Source of the DNA: Actinotignum schaalii | GTDB taxonomy: Bacteria > Actinomycetota > Actinomycetes > Actinomycetales > Actinomycetaceae | Length of the DNA: 5,710 bases | Assembly (NCBI GenBank): GCA_946222725.1 | Contig: CAMIHT010000110.1 | Span: 1 to 5,710 of the forward strand | Reading direction: 5' to 3' | Part shown: positions 4,907 to 5,710 of the stretch, in pieces | Layout of the letters: each line of letters opens with the position of its first letter | Position numbering within the stretch: position 1 is the first letter of the stretch | Program-made: the position numbers and the translations under genes | Notes under the pieces: model-generated | What the model was told of the DNA's origin: nothing | The model's input: the letters and a program-made list of their open reading frames with translations, nothing else | Database searches by the model: none

Positions 4907-5677
4907 AGTAGCTGCCTCGTAGAGCTCGCGCAGTGCGGTAGCGACCTCGTGCGGCTTTTCCACCGCGGAGAAGTGGCTGGCACCCTCGAGTTCCACGAAC
5001 GGTTGGTCCGGGCGTACCTCATGCAGCTGGGCAAATTCTTCATGCTTGGCATTCGGGTCATCCACCCCGCGCAGCAGCAGAATGGGAACATCCAGCTCCA
5101 TAACCCCGCGAGTATCCGGGCGGGTCAGCATCATCTGCTGCAACCAGGAGAAAGCCCCGGCATCTACCGTCTTGAAATAGGCGGCAACCTTGTCCTTAAG
5201 CTCCGGACTGGCCTCCGAACTCAGCATGGTATCCACCCAGCCGACCAGCACGTCCCAGCTCTGGCCCGAGGCGAGCTTCTCAATGGCCTTTTCCCGCGGA
5301 GAAGGCGAAGGCTCCGGCCCCAGAATCGAGCCGTCCAGCAGGGCGAGCCCCGCGATCTGCCGGGGATTGCGCAGGGCGTAAGCTGCGGTGACGGTCGCAC
5401 CCATGGAAATCCCGGCGAGCACGATGGAATCATATTCGGACAGGGTTTCTTCAAGGGCAACCAGGTAGGAAGTGATATCGGGCGTGGTGGCACCCGCGGC
5501 AGCATCGACCTCATGACCGGAAGGCGAGTCCCCGAAACCGGGGGCATCAATAGCAATCGTGTGCAGATCCGAGAGCTCAGCGCGCACGCCCTCCCACATC
5601 CGGGACGTCATCGGCATAGCGTGGAGCAGAACAAGCGGAATACCCGCACCTTCGTGAATATGTGTGGCAAGTTTCAT
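4901..5677 (-). CDS. Alpha/beta hydrolase (esterase/lactonase-like), 258 aa
   Basis: This is a complete alpha/beta-hydrolase fold. The first core strand is IPLVLLHAMP (13-22), with H19-A20-M21-P22 in the oxyanion-hole position. The DAPGFGDS loop is at 44-51. The nucleophile elbow GISMG (89-93) has Ser91 as the probable nucleophile. The acid is Asp206 or Asp207 in LLLRGVDDPN (200-209), and the base is His235 in GASHFSAVEKP. Residues 120-185 form the cap region. The length is normal for single-domain members such as 3-oxoadipate enol-lactonases and carboxylesterases, but the substrate cannot be read from sequence. There is no signal peptide or membrane segment, so it is probably cytosolic. The ATG at 5677 is the only start that keeps the first strand. 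No Shine-Dalgarno precedes it, but a TACAAT lies seven bases upstream, so the mRNA may be leaderless. It converges on the coiled-coil gene and shows no operon partner in the window. Confidence 0.93.
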   Translation of the reverse strand: MKLATHIHEGAGIPLVLLHAMPMTSRMWEGVRAELSDLHTIAIDAPGFGDSPSGHEVDAAAGATTPDITSYLVALEETLSEYDSIVLAGISMGATVTAAYALRNPRQIAGLALLDGSILGPEPSPSPREKAIEKLASGQSWDVLVGWVDTMLSSEASPELKDKVAAYFKTVDAGAFSWLQQMMLTRPDTRGVMELDVPILLLRGVDDPNAKHEEFAQLHEVRPDQPFVELEGASHFSAVEKPHEVATALRELYEAATR

Positions 5678-5683
5678 AACTTG

Positions 5684-5689
5684 ATTGTA
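5684..5689 (-). promoter_or_regulatory. Minus 10 box (TACAAT) for a probable leaderless hydrolase transcript
   Basis: TACAAT reads on the minus strand with six bases between it and the A of the ATG at 5677, the normal distance to a transcription start. No purine-rich ribosome site lies in between. The expected minus 35 falls at or beyond the window end, so only half of the promoter can be judged. Confidence 0.6.
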
Positions 5690-5710
5690 ACGCCGCTACC
5701 GGAACTTAAC

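Noticed and set aside
1..5710. CRISPR array, insertion sequence, tRNA or phage attachment site
   Set aside because: No regularly spaced repeats, transposase frame, terminal inverted repeats with target duplication, or cloverleaf were seen on either strand.

Overview
The window looks like chromosomal DNA from a high-GC actinobacterium (Actinomycetota). The evidence is strong G/C third-position bias, purine-rich GGAGG/AGGA ribosome sites, a cysteine-free thioredoxin/TPR protein with the actinobacterial GPVDLAAL and GQPVPLFQG motifs, and a DivIVA/Scy/FilP-type coiled-coil protein starting with the GYDKAQVDERI motif. The short upstream regions and Micrococcales/Actinomycetales-like proteins fit something like Actinomycetaceae, but the genus cannot be fixed from this sequence. 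No rRNA, tRNA, CRISPR array, insertion sequence or phage gene is visible.

Layout. (1) Positions 1-2963, minus strand: a tightly packed three-gene operon read right to left. It encodes a membrane protein with two transmembrane segments and a long acidic cytoplasmic tail (1608-2963), then a lipoprotein (590-1615, overlapping its predecessor by 8 bases), then a YbbN-like thioredoxin-fold/TPR protein (1-588, one base after the lipoprotein stop, cut by the window edge). (2) Positions 2964-3265: a divergent control region. It holds a perfect 11-bp tandem repeat of the kind used by OmpR/PhoB-family response regulators, an 8-bp inverted repeat, three copies of TAGGCTT and a strong hairpin. (3) Positions 3266-4606, plus strand: a 446-residue DivIVA-like coiled-coil protein with four consecutive 11-residue repeats. 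(4) Positions 4607-4900: a convergent intergenic region with two large inverted repeats that probably act as terminators. (5) Positions 4901-5677, minus strand: an alpha/beta hydrolase with a complete catalytic triad, probably translated from a leaderless transcript.

Working together. The overlapping start and stop codons of the minus-strand operon imply coupled synthesis of an envelope-spanning protein, an outward-facing lipoprotein and a cytosolic non-redox thioredoxin/TPR protein that may act as a chaperone or adaptor. A polar-growth/cytoskeletal coiled-coil gene is read divergently from the same control region, so shared regulation of an envelope or cell-shape function is plausible. That is inference from layout. 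The membrane protein and lipoprotein are not assigned a function here, and they are the most likely site of undescribed biology in the window. The hydrolase looks like an independent housekeeping or accessory enzyme.
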